Origin: Chimonanthus salicifolius
Taxonomy: Eukaryota > Streptophyta > Magnoliopsida > Laurales > Calycanthaceae
DNA length: 64,000 nucleotides
Assembly: GCA_013350335.1 (NCBI GenBank)
Contig: CM023532.1
Location: forward strand, 90,833,383 to 90,897,382
Direction of reading: 5' to 3'
Part shown: piece by piece, positions 45,509-58,428 of the stretch
How positions within the stretch are numbered: position 1 is the stretch's first letter
Layout of the letters: the number at the start of each line of letters is the position of its first letter
Made by a program: the position numbers and the translations under genes
Notes under the pieces: model-generated
What the model was told of the DNA's origin: nothing
The model's database searches: none
Seen by the model: the letters and a program-made list of their open reading frames with translations, nothing else

Positions 45509-46558
45509 ATGCCTCCGAAGAGAAGAACCCGACGAAACCCAAGGGTAGAGAAAGAGGTAACACCACCTCGACAGGAAGAGGAGGTACAGCCAGCCCATCG
45601 GGAGGAGGGACAGAATAGTGTGAACCTGCCGGTTGTGCCTCCCGAGTTAAAAGAATTGGTTCAAGCGGTGGTCACCTCTGTCCTGCAACAACATTTGAAT
45701 GGGGATGCGACCACCAGCGACTCCAACAAATGGAATATGGTTAGAGATTTCCTTCAACAACGCCCTCCCTACTTTAGGGGAAAGGAAGGGGCTATCGCTG
45801 TAGAGAACTGGTTGAAAAAGATCACTCATATCTTGAATCTACTTCAGATTTCCAGCCATACTGACAAGATCTTACTGGCTACATCTCAACTGATCGAGGA
45901 TGCCAGTAATTGGTGGGAGGTTTTAGAAAAGCAACAAGCGCTTGTGTCGGAAGGGAAAATGATTGCCATGACATGGGATGGGTTCTCAGCCACTTTTTTA
46001 GAGCAGTATTTTCCAGAGGAGGAAAGAGAGAGCCAAACTCAAGCCTTTCTGTCGTTGATACAAGGCAATATAACGGTGGCAGAGTATCATAGAGAATTTC
46101 TTAGGTTGTCCGTCTATGCATTCTACATGGTGGATACTGAGCACCGGAGGGCCCGTAAGTTTGAGCGGGGCCTTCGGCCGAGCATCAGGGTTAGGGTGAC
46201 CATCTTCAAGGAATCTACATTGGCAGGGGTGGTCAGCAGGGCCATTATAGCGGAACGAGAGCTGAATGAGTTGGCGAGGCCTTACAACCGCCGAGGGCAG
46301 AGTGGGCGGGGCGCATTTCGACCCAACAAGAGGTTCTGCCCGAGTTTCAGCAGACCCTCACCCTCCACTAGGTCTACAGGGGGCTTTCGTCCCAACCAGC
46401 CCTCCCCGTCAGCATCAGTCACCCAGGTCCCACGGGGTGGGAGCACTTGCTATCAGTGTGGCCAACAGGGTCACTTCAAGAGGGAGTGTCCGCAGCTCAA
46501 TAGACCCTCGAACTTCAGGGGTTCTTCCCGCCCTCCATCTAGACCAGCTCAGTCATGA
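45509..46558 (+). CDS. A gag polyprotein, 349 aa, open
   Basis: Gag builds the virus-like particle in the cytoplasm and packages the element RNA. The basic start MPPKRRTRRNPR is followed by an acidic Glu/Gln stretch (to about residue 35). The capsid-type retrotransposon gag domain covers about residues 80-220 (LQISSHTDKILLATSQLI, then FLEQYFPEEE). A basic Arg/Ser/Pro-rich tail follows. The CCHC zinc knuckle CYQCGQQGHFKREC is at residues 314-327 (46448-46489). The start is the first ATG after the poly-C leader, and the same MxPxRRxRRN start is seen in element R. The frame ends at a TGA that is followed in frame by pol, so the ancestor probably made one gag-pol protein. This is the only fully open retrotransposon gene in the window. 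Confidence 0.88.
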   Translation: MPPKRRTRRNPRVEKEVTPPRQEEEVQPAHREEGQNSVNLPVVPPELKELVQAVVTSVLQQHLNGDATTSDSNKWNMVRDFLQQRPPYFRGKEGAIAVENWLKKITHILNLLQISSHTDKILLATSQLIEDASNWWEVLEKQQALVSEGKMIAMTWDGFSATFLEQYFPEEERESQTQAFLSLIQGNITVAEYHREFLRLSVYAFYMVDTEHRRARKFERGLRPSIRVRVTIFKESTLAGVVSRAIIAERELNELARPYNRRGQSGRGAFRPNKRFCPSFSRPSPSTRSTGGFRPNQPSPSASVTQVPRGGSTCYQCGQQGHFKRECPQLNRPSNFRGSSRPPSRPAQS

Positions 46559-49500
46559 GGAGGAAGGACCTACAACCAGAGGGGACGGGCGCCAAACCCT
46601 ACAGGAACGGGACAACTTTTTACAATAGCTCCTTCAGCAGCGGCGGATCACTCGGTGATTCAAGGTATGGCCGTAGTTGGTAGTTCCTATGTTGTTACAT
46701 TATTTGATTCTGGAGCTTCCCATTCATTTATATCTGCTGCATTCATATCTGCTACGGTACATTAGTACAAAACCTGTCCACATCACTTACCATTGTATCC
46801 CCCGTGGGAGACACTTCTTTGCGACTCATATGCACGGCATTGAACACTGAACTCGCGGGATTCAGATTCGAGTTCAACTATTTGATAATCGATATGGCTG
46901 AGTACGATGTTATATTTGGCATGGACTTGTTGGCGACATTCCAGGCCCATATTGATTGTCATCTTCGTAGGGTGATATTTTGGTCACCCGAGGGAAAGCG
47001 GTATATAGTACGTGCTGACAGACAAGGCATCCCTAGAAGGCTGCAAGAAGAATTGAACCATCTTGCCTTGAACAGCCTCAGATTAGATAGGGCGCCAATA
47101 ACTGAACTTTCGGCAGTAGTAACAAATTACGCCGAGGTATTCCCAACAGAGCTCCTTGGTTTGCCACCCAAGAGGGAGATAAACTTTGAGATCAAGTTAT
47201 ACCCCTATGCCGCTCCAGTGTCATTGCCCCATTATAGGATGGCACCGGCTGAGATGACCGAGCTGAAGAAGCAGATTGATGAACTGCTCAGACTTGGCTT
47301 TATTCGGAACAGCACAACCGCATGGGGAGCCCCGGTATTATTTGTGAAGAAGAAAGACGGTACCCTTCGGATGTGTGTGGACTATAGGAAATTAAACCAG
47401 TTGACTGTCAGGAACAAGTATCCCCTACCAGGATTAACGATCTGTTTGATCAACTTAGGGGTTCCTCTCACTTCACCAAGATTGATCTGATGTCCGGGTA
47501 CCATCAAATCCGGGTTAGGGAGGAGGATATAGAGAAGACAACTTTCAGGACAGGGTATGGTCTATATGAGTATGTAGTCATGCCATTTGGACTTACTAAT
47601 GCACCCGCTGTGTTCGTGGACCTGATGAATAGGATATTCCGACCTTACTTGGATCAGTTTGTGATTGTATTCATTGATGATATTCTGATCTATTCTAACA
47701 ATCAGGAGGAACATGCTGAGCACTTGCGGATAGTCCTGGACACCTTGAGAAAGAACCAGTTGTATGCCAAAGCAAGCAAGTGTGAATTCTAGCTATCTAA
47801 GGTCAACTTCTTGGGGCACGTTATATCGGAGGAAGGTATAGCTGTGGACCCGGCTAAGGTAGCGGCAGTGAAGGAGTGGAAAGCGCCGACGAATATGACG
47901 GAGATCCGCAGTTTTCTAGGATTGGCCGGTTACTATAGGAAATTCATAATGGACTTCTCCAAGATTGCAGCTCCACTTACCCGACTCACTCAGAAAGGAG
48001 TCAAATTTGAGTGGTCAGATCTGTGCAACCGGAGATTTGAGGAGCTAAAAGAGAGGCTTACAACCGCCCCTATTCTGATCCTGCCGGAAAAAGGCAGAAA
48101 TTATGAGGTGTACTGTGATGCCTCAAGTGAGGGACTGGGGTGTACTCTCAGTCAAGGTAATCGTGTGGTGGCGTACGGGTCAAGACAGTTGAAAGTTCAT
48201 GAACGCCATTATCCCACACACGATCTGGAACTAGCAGCAGTGGTCTTCACTCTCAAAAGCTGGAGACACTACCTTTATGGTGAGAAATTTGAGGTATTCT
48301 CAGATCACAAGAGCCTGAAGTATTTATTTGACCAGAAGGAACTCAACATGAGACAGCGCAGATGGATGGAATATCTGGCGGATTATGAGTTCGCACTTCG
48401 GTATCATCTTGGCAAGGCGAACAAAGTGGCGGATGCCCTCAGCCGCATGTCACATGCGACAGTAGCCAGCTTGATCAGGACGGAATGGGAGGTATTGAAT
48501 ACCATTAGAGAATTTAAACTCTACCTCAATAATCATGGGACCATATATAGTCTGATCATACGATCCAACATGGTCTCCGAGATTGAACGGGAACAACGAA
48601 CAGATCCATAGGTGGAGGAGATATGGACTAAGATGCCTACCAGTGAGGTTGTACCGGTCTTGTGTTCCGAGGCAGGACATATGTGCCTAAGAGCTGCAGA
48701 AGAGAGCTGTTGATTGAAGCACACCAAACCAAGCTCTCTATCCATCCGGGCAGCACTAAGATGTATCATGATCTTAAGAGGCACTATTGGTGGCAGGGAC
48801 TCAAGAAAGATGTGGCAGAGTTTGTTGCTCGTTGCCTAACTTGCCAACAGGTCAAGGCGGAACATCAGAGACCACCGGGTTTACTCGCACCTTTGCCAGT
48901 GCTAGAGTGGAAGTGGGAGCACATATCCATGGACTTCGTAACAGGGTTGCCAAGATCATCAAAGGGCAACGATGCGATATGGGTCGTGGTGGACCGGTTG
49001 ACTAAGTCTGCACACTTCCTTCCCATCAAGATGACAGATTCATCGGAGACCTTGGGTCGACGGTACATCCGGGATATCATCAGACTACATGGTATTCCCC
49101 AGACTATTGTGTCCGACAGGGATGGCCGATTCACCGGCAGAGTATGGCAGGGCATGCAGTCGGCTATGGGGACCGACATATTGACTAGCACAGCATTTCA
49201 TCCACAGACTGATGAACAGTCGGAGAGGACAATACAGACATTAGAGGATATGCTGACACCATGCATGCTAGACTTCAAGGGCGGATGGGAGGATCATTTG
49301 CCACTGGTGGAGTTCTCTTACAATAACAGTTACCAGGCAAGCCTCCAGATGGCTCTATTTGAGGCCTTATATGGAAGGCCGTGTAGATCGCCAGTGTGTT
49401 GGACAGAGGCCGGTGAGCCTGCGCTGATTGGACCGGAGTTGGTTGCAGAGACTACAGCGCAGATCAAGTTGATACGGCAACACCTACTCACCGCATAGAG

Positions 49501-49970
49501 CCGTCAAAAGAGTTACGCCGACAAGAGGAGAAGGTTCCTCGAGTTTGAGGTGGGAGACTTGGTGTTTCTGAAAGTCTCACCACGGAAGGGGCACATGAGG
49601 TTCGGAAAGAAGGCGAAACTGTCGCCTAGATTTGTGGGGCCGTTTCCGATCCTGAAGAGAGGGGGGGGGGGGAGCTTATCAATTGGCGCTCCCTCCACAG
49701 CTATCCTCTCTACATGATGTATTCCATGTATCCATGTTGAGGAAGTACAACCCCGATCCTTCACATATATTGAACGTGCAAGACGTCGATGTACAAAGCA
49801 ACGTGACGTATGTGGAGAAGCCGATCAGAGTAGTCGGGAGAGAACAAAGAGTGCTGAGAAATCGCTCTATTCAGTTGGTCAAGGTGGTATGGGAACGGTA
49901 TGGCAATGAGGAAGCCACCTGGGAACTTGAATCTGAAATGAGAGCCGCTCATCCGGATCTTTTTGTATGA
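46559..49970 (+). pseudogene. A pol: PR-RT-RH-IN-chromodomain, multiply broken
   Basis: Protease DSG is at 46706-46714. A one-base deletion near 46755 shifts the frame. RT resumes in 46804-47490 ([19 protein letters not shown]), shifts near 47430, and continues in 47490-47792 with the catalytic FIDD at 47670-47681. TAG at 47790 replaces the expected TGG (CEFWLS). RNase H ([23 protein letters not shown]) runs to a TAG at 48609. A further frame change lies near 48655. Integrase (48662-49498) has the HHCC finger (HQTKLSIHPG...CLTCQQ), [15 protein letters not shown] and the SERTIQTLEDML glutamate. TAG at 49496 replaces CAG. The GPF region shifts at a 12-G run (49661-49672). The chromodomain-like tail is open in 49683-49970 (YVEKPIRVV, TWELESEMRAAHPDLF). 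The catalytic residues survive, but no single product is possible from this copy. Confidence 0.93.
49661..49672 (+). repeat. 12-G homopolymer causing a frame change in pol
   Basis: Twelve Gs where element R reads codons for RRMGDVAYQ. The run breaks the link between the integrase GPF region and the chromodomain. Confidence 0.85.
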
Positions 49971-50017
49971 GTTGTTTTGAACCTCTACTTCGCTCGAATT
50001 TTCGGGACGAAAATTTC

Positions 50018-50026
50018 AGAAGAGGA
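50018..50026 (+). other. Polypurine tract of element A
   Basis: AGAAGAGGA, then TTGTAT and the first base of the 3' LTR, the same arrangement as in elements B and R. Confidence 0.75.
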
Positions 50027-50032
50027 TTGTAT

Positions 50033-53000
50033 TGTAATAGCCCGGAATTTTTAAATCAATATAAATGTGGATATTATTTATTTTAATGATGGAAATTGGG
50101 AAAATTGATGGAATAGATGGTAAATGGATCAAAGTTTGGACAAAGGCCCAAGTATGGCCCAATGGACCATGGATTGGATTTAATTTATCTTAATGGTCAA
50201 TGATGGTCAAATTGGGTCAAGGATAGTCAAATTGGGCCAAATACCCATTTGGGACTCAATGGGTCAAAATAATACAAACTCTAAGCTAAATGGATAGGAG
50301 AGAACTTAATTGGGCCATGGGCCCAATGGTGATCCAATAAGGGAAATGGATTGAATTGAATTTTAATCACCTAAGTTAGTATTAATTAGACCTAAGAAAC
50401 ATGGCCAAATGGGACCCACCTCCACCTCCCTAAGTGAGGTGGCGTGTGGACCCAGAGATTGGTGGGGCAGGCCACCATGGTTGAATTGGTCAACCATGGG
50501 TGTATGTATGAAGGCAATTTAAGTAAATGCAATTAAGTGAAAGTGGGAATTAATTAACTTAACCTAATGACCCAATTAAGTAATTAATTAAGCTAAGTTA
50601 AAATGGTGGTCAAAAGGTGGTCAAATGGGAGACCAAGCCACCTTATCTCTAACACCATGAAAAAAAACGTTGGGCATGGTGGTGGCTTGTCCCAACCACC
50701 ACCATAAAGCATATAAAATATCTTATGGGTGGTTGGGAGAGTTAATATTAAAGTGTAGTTTAAGTAACCAAAGAGATAAGATAAGTTTGTATCTTATTCT
50801 TTTCATTTCACCCTCATCTCATTCTCTCCATCTCTTTCACTCTCTCATGGCCGTCCCACACTAGGAAGGGAGAAGAAGAAGAAGAGGTTAGGGAGAGGAA
50901 GAAAAGCACAAGAGTTGGCCCACCACCTCAAGGTAAAAACCTTGAGACACCTTTCTCATCTCCATTCTTCCCTTCTCACTCTCAATCTAACCCTAGGAAG
51001 GGAGAAGAAGAAGAAGAGCTTAGGGAGAGGAAGAAAAGCACAAGAGTTGGCCCACCACCTCAAGGTAAAAACCTTGAGACACCTTTCTCATCTCCATTCT
51101 TCCCTTCTCACTCTCAATCTAACCTTACCTTGGCCGAACCTAAGGCTTGAGGTTTTCACCATGGATCAAGCATCTTAGCCGATCAAACAAGGACAGGAAG
51201 AAGAAAGGAGGCCAAGGAGTCCGACGGGAGTGAAGAAAGTCGGAGGAGACGACGGATTATAAGTATTTTCTAAAACAAGAGATTTGGACTTTCTTAGGGT
51301 TTAAGAGGCTATGAAATCCATCTCTTGAATTTGGAGGTGACCAAATCATGGCCTTGGATCTCAAATCTATCAAATGGAAGGATGAAAATGGAGAAAACCC
51401 TAAATGAGTAAATTAGGGTTAAGAAGAAAAAAATAAAAGGATTAAGGGTGTTATGTAATTAAATGGATTAAGCACGGAATTATGTAATTGGAAGAAAATT
51501 ATGGGCCATAGGGTTGGCCATGTAGCATGGCCGAACACCATGGTGGGTGATTAGGTGATTGGTTATGTGATTGATTAATTGTTAGGGTTTTGTAAAGAAT
51601 GAAAGCTATGGAGGGTGGATTATGATTACTAGGGTTTTAATGTTTGAACGGGGTAATTTTCAAAGGCATTGTAAATGAAGAATGCATGGGAAGTATGAAT
51701 GATGTTAAGGACCTTAAAAATGGTAAATGGGAGTGGATCATGAACCATGGGTTCGGCCATGGTGTATGGCCGAACCTTATGGTGATCAAATGGTGGCTTT
51801 AATGGTTATGTATTATGGAAAAATAAATGGGGAATGTTGGTGGTGTTGATGGATCAATGTGAACTTAATGTTGATAGTTGGGATGGAAATGTGATTAAGG
51901 AATGATGAATCAAATGTATGGTCTTGGTTCTCTCAATGTAAGGACTTATGATGAATCTAATATGTAACCAAAGACCAAGGAAAATGACGATTTGGTTAAG
52001 AAGGGGTTGATTTTTAATGAACCCAATGGTAGATCATTTTGGCCTAAGACTAATGTGTAGGTATATGTTTAAATGAATGGACTTTAGGTTAAATTAAATG
52101 GCTGATGTAAGTGGTCTTGTGATATGGGTGATGGGTCAATTATGACCCAAGAATGTGGCTAAGAATGATGATTTAATTGTAAGTCATTTTTATGGGCTAA
52201 GGAAGGATGTATGTTGCGATTAATTAATGGCGATTAGATTAATTAAATGGCTAATTTTAATGGTCATGTGACATGGTTCAATGGGTCATTAAGGGACCTA
52301 AGTTAGGGATCTAAGTTTATGATCAATTATGAACTTAGTTAGGCAAGGGTGAATGAGTGATTAACCATGGAGAAGGGGTAGTGGCAAAACCGTAATTAAT
52401 GGCCAAGTTCAAGAACTCCATGGGAGAGGACCCTGGATTTAGGGGCACTAAGTAATAAGTTTATGTACGGTTAAATAAAGCCTAGGAGGCTGATTTTTAG
52501 ACTCATGTAATTAAAATATGTAATGGATTAAATGGGACCCACAATAGTGACCAACTTTCATATGGACTTGGAAATGATTAATGGGCTTAGAAATAGTTAA
52601 AATATGGACTGATTATGTGTATGTAATAAGGTATTGGATATCGCGAGCGGTACGCGTGTCGGTAGTTGGATTATCGGACGAAAACGAAAAAGGACGCGAG
52701 TCGGTATTTGGTAGGATTCCTACCTTTTTGTAAGCCGTGGATGGTGTGATGGTTTGTTTGAATTATTTTGGGAATTTTATGGTTTATTATATGATGAATT
52801 TTAAGATCATGGTTTATGTATCTTATATGGCATAATGCAAGTTTATGAATTATATGCCAAGTTATGAATTCTATATTTTGACTATGGATTATACATATTA
52901 CATAGCATAATGCATTACATCTCATGCATGGCATGGGCGGGAAAATAAAGGAATTGGAGTCCATGCTCCGTCGGGGCGACTGAGAACAGGCATGGGGATA

Positions 53001-53825
53001 GCCTAATAGGCTATAACCGGAGTCCATGCTCTGTCGGGGCTACCGAGAACAGGCATGGGGACACCTTGACGAGGCCTTACCGTCAAGGGGGATATTTTAT
53101 GATTGGATATATCTTGACGAGGTTTTTCCGTCAAAGGGGATATGACATCATGATGGTGGTGATGATGGGTGGGATTTCATAACACATGCACCCATGGCAT
53201 GGCATTCACTTTATAGTTTCATTATATGATTGTCTACCAGTTTTCACGATATTATTATCTGTATGCTTATTATCACTAATCCATGTGCTAGCCCTACTCG
53301 GAGTCCTATTGGGCGCGTGGTCTAACGCCCTACTTCTACCCTAGCTGATGACGCAGGAAATGCCGGAGCAGAAGGACGAGACGGGAGCCAAGCTTAGGAG
53401 CTTGGGGAGGCGGACTATTTACTTTATTTAAGTTTATTTTAGGAAATGTATTTGAGTAGCCTAGTTTGTTGGAAATGTAATATTTTAGACTTATTGCTAT
53501 GTTTTGGATTTTATTGTAGACATATGATGTTATGGCATTTTAGTAATTAAATGATGAAATCTTCCCTGCTATCTAGAAAAAAATTGGTAGGACAGTATCT
53601 ATTATCATTCCGCATTTAATGTATTATTCCTCGAGCTTACTTCTACGGGTGAACCATTCTCCGTGGACTCCGTTCCACGTACCCGTAGGGTTGGCCAGTT
53701 AAGGGCCGGGTTTTAGAAGCTCGGACTTAACTCGCGTCGTGACGTCCGCGCGCTTTGTCACTTCTTAATTCAAAAAAAAAAAAAAATTAAACTCTGATTT
53801 TCGGTGAAAAGGGGCGGGCGTTACA
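50033..53825 (+). repeat. 3' LTR of element A
   Basis: 3,793 bp. It matches the 5' LTR with scattered changes. Larger differences are a 132-bp tandem duplication (50863-51126), a hairpin at 51511-51536 that is collapsed in the 5' LTR, and the loss of a cassette near 53000. The U5 hairpin 1 at 53643-53688 has one G-U pair at the loop side. Confidence 0.95.
50863..51126 (+). repeat. 132-bp tandem duplication in A 3' LTR
   Basis: Two near-identical units start AGGAAGGGAGAAGAAG at 50863 and 50995. The 5' LTR has one unit (from 42147). The duplicated part is the purine-rich leader with an inverted repeat AAGGT/ACCTT (CTCAAGGTAAAAACCTTGAG). Confidence 0.9.
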
Positions 53826-54062
53826 GAAATTACCCATTTAAATTATGAATTGTAGGTATGGATCTTAGATGGGTAAAATTGTTGGGTCTTTGCCCAATTA
53901 AGACCCAACGATTTTGATAGATGGTTTCAATAAATTTAAATGGGGTTGAATTTAAATGGTAATGAAACATAATTCTAATTAAAGGGATCATGGAAAGATT
54001 TTAGGAATGGTAAATATTATTTGGCCGTGTATGGGATATTGTTTGGGCCAAATGGGAGATAT
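53826..54062 (+). repeat. B 3' LTR segment 2
   Basis: Matches 30301-30536 of the 5' LTR, including the 15-bp inverted repeat. It ends with the left GATAT duplication of the next insertion. Confidence 0.9.
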
Positions 54063-57000
54063 TGTAATGCCCCGCCCTTTTTCACTCACTTTTTCTTGTA
54101 AATTCAGAGTCTATTTTTTTTTAAAACAGAGTAGAGTGATAGAGCGCGGGATGCCACGACGCGAGCTAAGTCCGAACTTCCAAAGTCCGACCCTTAAATG
54201 GCCAACCCTATGTGTGTATGGACTCAGTCCATGAAAACAGTTCACACATAGCAATATAAACAAGCGGAATAAAAAATCATAACATGCGGAAACATAATAG
54301 AACACAGTTTTATTCCATTCAAATAGCAAAGTACGTCAAGTCGTTAATTATCATTATCATAACGCAATTATCCAATAAAACATCCAACCATAGCAAATCC
54401 ATCTAAGTTATTACAATCCGAATTCTAGATATTCAAATACAAGTCCATGAGTATCTTAAACAAAATATAAACTAAAAACGTTCCGAGCTCCTATGCTTGT
54501 CCCTTTCCGTGTTTAGCGTTTTCCTCGTTTCCTACATCATCCACTAAAGGGTAGAAGTAGGGCGTTAGTACAACGCGCCTAGTAGGTATTCCAATTAGGG
54601 TTAACACATGGGTTAGTACAAAAAATCCAAATATAATAAATATATCAAATCCAGTATAATAAAACATACCATACTTTCAAAACATTGTATCCAAAACAGT
54701 GTATGATAATAGAGATCCAATCATACCGATAAAACAAGAAACCTTGCATGATAATAAAGATCATAATCATGCCGATTCACTGCCATGCCATGCTATCATA
54801 TGCAATGAATCCCATCCATCACAAAACATAGTATCCTTTTGAAGGAATTCTCATCATCAAGGTATTCTTCCACGAGTGTTTTACGTACGCCCCTGCTGAG
54901 TGTGGATCTCCGGATATATAGTATCCTCTTGATAGAATTCTCATCATCAAGGTATCCCCTGATGGAATGCTCATCACCAGGGTCTTCATACATAGTATTC
55001 CTCTTGATGGGATTCTCATCATCAAGGTATTATACGTAGTATCCTCTTGATGGAATTCTCATCATCAAGGTATCCCCCATGAGTGTTTTACGGATGCCCT
55101 GACGGAGTGTGGGTCCCCGATTACCTGTCATCCCTCCCATGCCATGCATGAGATGCAAATACCACATGCTATGCAATTATACAAAATCATAGCATTTAAA
55201 AGCTCATATTTAAAACACATGCTATTTTATCAAATAAACATAGCATATAAAATCACCATTTGAAACATATCCTTTGCAATATAAAATCATCAAAATAAGA
55301 TAAAGACAATGTACATAAACCCATGGTTTTAAAGAAGTGGAATCCAACCGCTACCTGTCCTTGCGTCTTTAGTCCTGTAACCGCTCACGATCGTAAACAC
55401 CTTGTGAAGTCCCGTTACTTTATAATATAATAACAAATCAAAACCAAGTCCCACTTGATTTATAATATTTTAAGTTCATAAACCAATCCTTAGTTTTCAT
55501 CCTTTATTACCACTTTGCCATTGATCTAAACCTTAATTAAAATTCCATTTATTTTAATTAAATCTAACTCCATGTCATCCTTGATTCATGGAACCAAACA
55601 CTCATAGATTATCATTTTCAGCTAATATTACAAAATTGCCATTCATGGCTAACATAACCCATTAATTCACTTAATTACAATTATGCCATTATAACTATCT
55701 TTCCATTCTTTTCATCCTTCATCCCTTGGTTTGGTAAACTTTTTATTTAAATCATACATAGACCCAAACATGGCCCATTTACAAGTTCATAACCGTAACA
55801 AAAAAAAATCCGAAGTCCATAAACCAATTTTGTGGGGTTCGGCCATACATCATGGCCGAAACCTCACCCCTCTTTGTTTTTAGTTTCCTTTTTGCTCATT
55901 TATTCTATTAATTACCAAATTGTCATTGTTTCCATCAAACATTTCATTCACCTTAATCTTTCACACAATGGCCCTAAGTTCACCAAATATTTCCCATGTG
56001 TGGGATTCGGCCATACACCATGGCCGAACCTCACCATATTGATTTTAGTCCCTTTTTCAAGTCCTTAAGCCATCATCCATCCATGGCTAATTACATGGTT
56101 TACTTACTTAATACCAAGTCCCAAAATGATCAACCATGATTCCTTAACTTGGTCCATGGGGTTCGGCCATACACCTTGGCCGAACCCTATGGTGTATAAT
56201 TTCCAATTATGGCAACTTCCATATTTGAATCCATAATTCAAGTTGCCTAATACAATACTTACCCTTAGATCCTTTCTAAATTAATTTAACTTCCATAAAT
56301 AAAAGCTTCCTAATTTAGCAACCTTCTTTCCAAAAATAGAAACCTTCCCATTTTAAACACCTCCTTCTATTTTTAGAAGGTTTCCAACTTTAGTCTTTAC
56401 CTTCCAAAATTAGAGACTTTCTAATTTAATCTCTACTTTCCATTTTAATCTAAGGTTCATAATTTAGATAGTTTCTAATTTTATCACCACCTTAGATCCT
56501 TTTCTAAATTAACATCCATGCTTCCAAAATTAGACACTTTCCAAATTTAGCATCCATGTTTCCATATTTAGAAGGTTTCCATAAATAATCCCCACCTTCC
56601 ATATTAATCTAAGATCCCTAATTAGATAGCTTCTAATTTAACCAATAAAAACCCCATCAATTATTCCAAAACAACTCCATGGGGTTTAGGCCATACACCA
56701 TGGCCGAACCCTATGGTTCATCACCTTCCCTTAGATTTTTTTTATTCATCTCCCATAGTTTTCTTCCATGGTTTTCAATCATAAAAGTATAATCAACAAC
56801 CTTCCATTAAAACCATACCAATTTATTAACCACAATCCTTCCCAATTTTCCTTCCATAAAAATAACCGATAACCTTTCATGGGGTTTGGCCCTTCATCAT
56901 GGCCGAACCCTATGTTTATCAACCTCTTCTCAAACCATTTTAAATCCCTTTTTAAAACATACATAATTAGTCCATGGTTTTCAACCCAAACACCCATAAT

Positions 57001-57957
57001 TTAAACCAGGTCTTTCCATGGTTTTCATCCCTTAAAAACACACAATTTAAAACCATGTCTTTCCATTAAATTAAACCATCGTTTTCCATGTGCATGGCCG
57101 AACCCTATGGTTCAACCTTTCCATAAAATTACCATTAACATCTCCTATTCTTCTTCCATGGGGTTCGGCCATACACCTTGGCCGAACCCTATGATTCTTT
57201 ATCTTAAAACAAATTAATCAAAACCATAAAATCACTTACCAGTTCTTGCTCTTCCAATCCTTCTTCTTTCCTCTTTCCACTTCTTCTTGATCTTTCCCAA
57301 GCTGTGACCACCTTGTTTGCTGCTATATTTCTTTGTTCTTGGCGTGATTGAGTCTTGAAAGAGAGAGAGAATGTAATGCCGTGTGCACTACCCTTGTCTT
57401 ATAGAAATCCCACTTGGTTCTATATTTAGACAATGATTTGAGACCCTCCTTGTTGCCTTCCTGTAAAATCTTACAATTAATCCTATCTTAGAATGTGCTA
57501 AGATAATTAATTCCCTATGCCGTGTGCACCTCTCTTTTATCTTATAAAACTCCTTTTGATCCCATATTTAGAAGGTGCCATGCGCCCTTTTGAGCAATTT
57601 CCTTGGTGCCGCCCTTCCCTCTTTCTTAGCAATTGCCTTAATGCCATTTTAATCTTGGAAAGACCCTCTTTAAAATAAATCTAGCACATGCGCATATCTT
57701 GGATAGCCCATGTCACATACGGCCATGAAATCTCTATACACGGCCATGCATCTATCTCATTCATTTAATTTTAGACATAATGCATACTCTTTTAATTCAA
57801 TCCCATTTAAATTTATTTGAAACCATTTACCAAAATCGTTGAGTCTTAATTGGGCAAAGACCCAACATTTTACCCATCATAGATCCATATCTAAAATTCA
57901 TAATTTAAATAGGTAACTTCCGTAAATATTTATAACTTGAAAATCCGAGGTGTTACA
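54063..57957 (-). mobile_element. Solo LTR, family 2, minus strand, TSD GATAT
   Basis: It begins TGTAATGCCCCGCCC and ends CCGAGGTGTTACA. GATAT lies at 54058-54062 and 57958-57962. Length is 3,895 bp. It is an inverted copy of the same LTR family as its host. It holds the U5 hairpin (54208-54251), acceptor-like region near 54530-54580, four or five CTTGATG-type stem-loops (54838-55075), hairpins near 55836, 55998, 56157, 56682, 56878 and 57166, diverged CCTTCCATAATTAGAAGG-type repeats (56210-56640), and a good donor-like GGTAAGTG on minus at 57238-57239. It has no coding content. Confidence 0.93.
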
Positions 57958-58391
57958 GATATGCATATCCATGGGATATGCGCATATCATGTTAGAATAT
58001 TTTTAAAAGGGGCTCACGGCATTGTCTAAGTTTGGATCAAATGGAAGATTTTATAAAGAGGTAACACATTGAGTGCACACGGCAATGGCTAAATTTAAAG
58101 GGATCATGGCACCTTCTATTTAGGAATGAGATATGCGCATAGGATCAATCAAAAGAGGCAACAAGGAGGGGCGCATGGCACTTTCTAAGTATGGATCAAT
58201 GGGAGATTAAAAGAGGCAACACAATGAGCACATGGCATTGTCTAAATATGGGATTAAATGGAGGTTTTTATAAAAGAAAGGAACCACAATAAAGGGCACA
58301 CGGCAATTGTGTCTTAGCATTGTCTAAAGAGGGAGTTATTAAAAGGAGAGGCGCACAATACGAGAGCTTGGGTATTTTTCTATTCCAAGGC

Positions 58392-58428
<37 letters not shown>

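Larger units (their letters stand above)
41316..53825 (+). mobile_element. Element A: full-length chromovirus-like LTR element, TSD GAAAT
   Basis: The LTRs are 41316-45033 and 50033-53825. GAAAT lies at 41311-41315 and 53826-53830. The PBS is at 45036 and the PPT at 50018-50026. Between them are gag and pol in the order protease, RT, RNase H, integrase, chromodomain. Total length is 12,510 bp. It is inserted in the U3 of B's 3' LTR. It is the most complete element here, but pol is broken in at least seven places, although the two LTRs differ by only a few percent by eye. Chromovirus assignment rests on the integrase-linked chromodomain. Tekay/Del-like is the likely clade. Confidence 0.95.
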
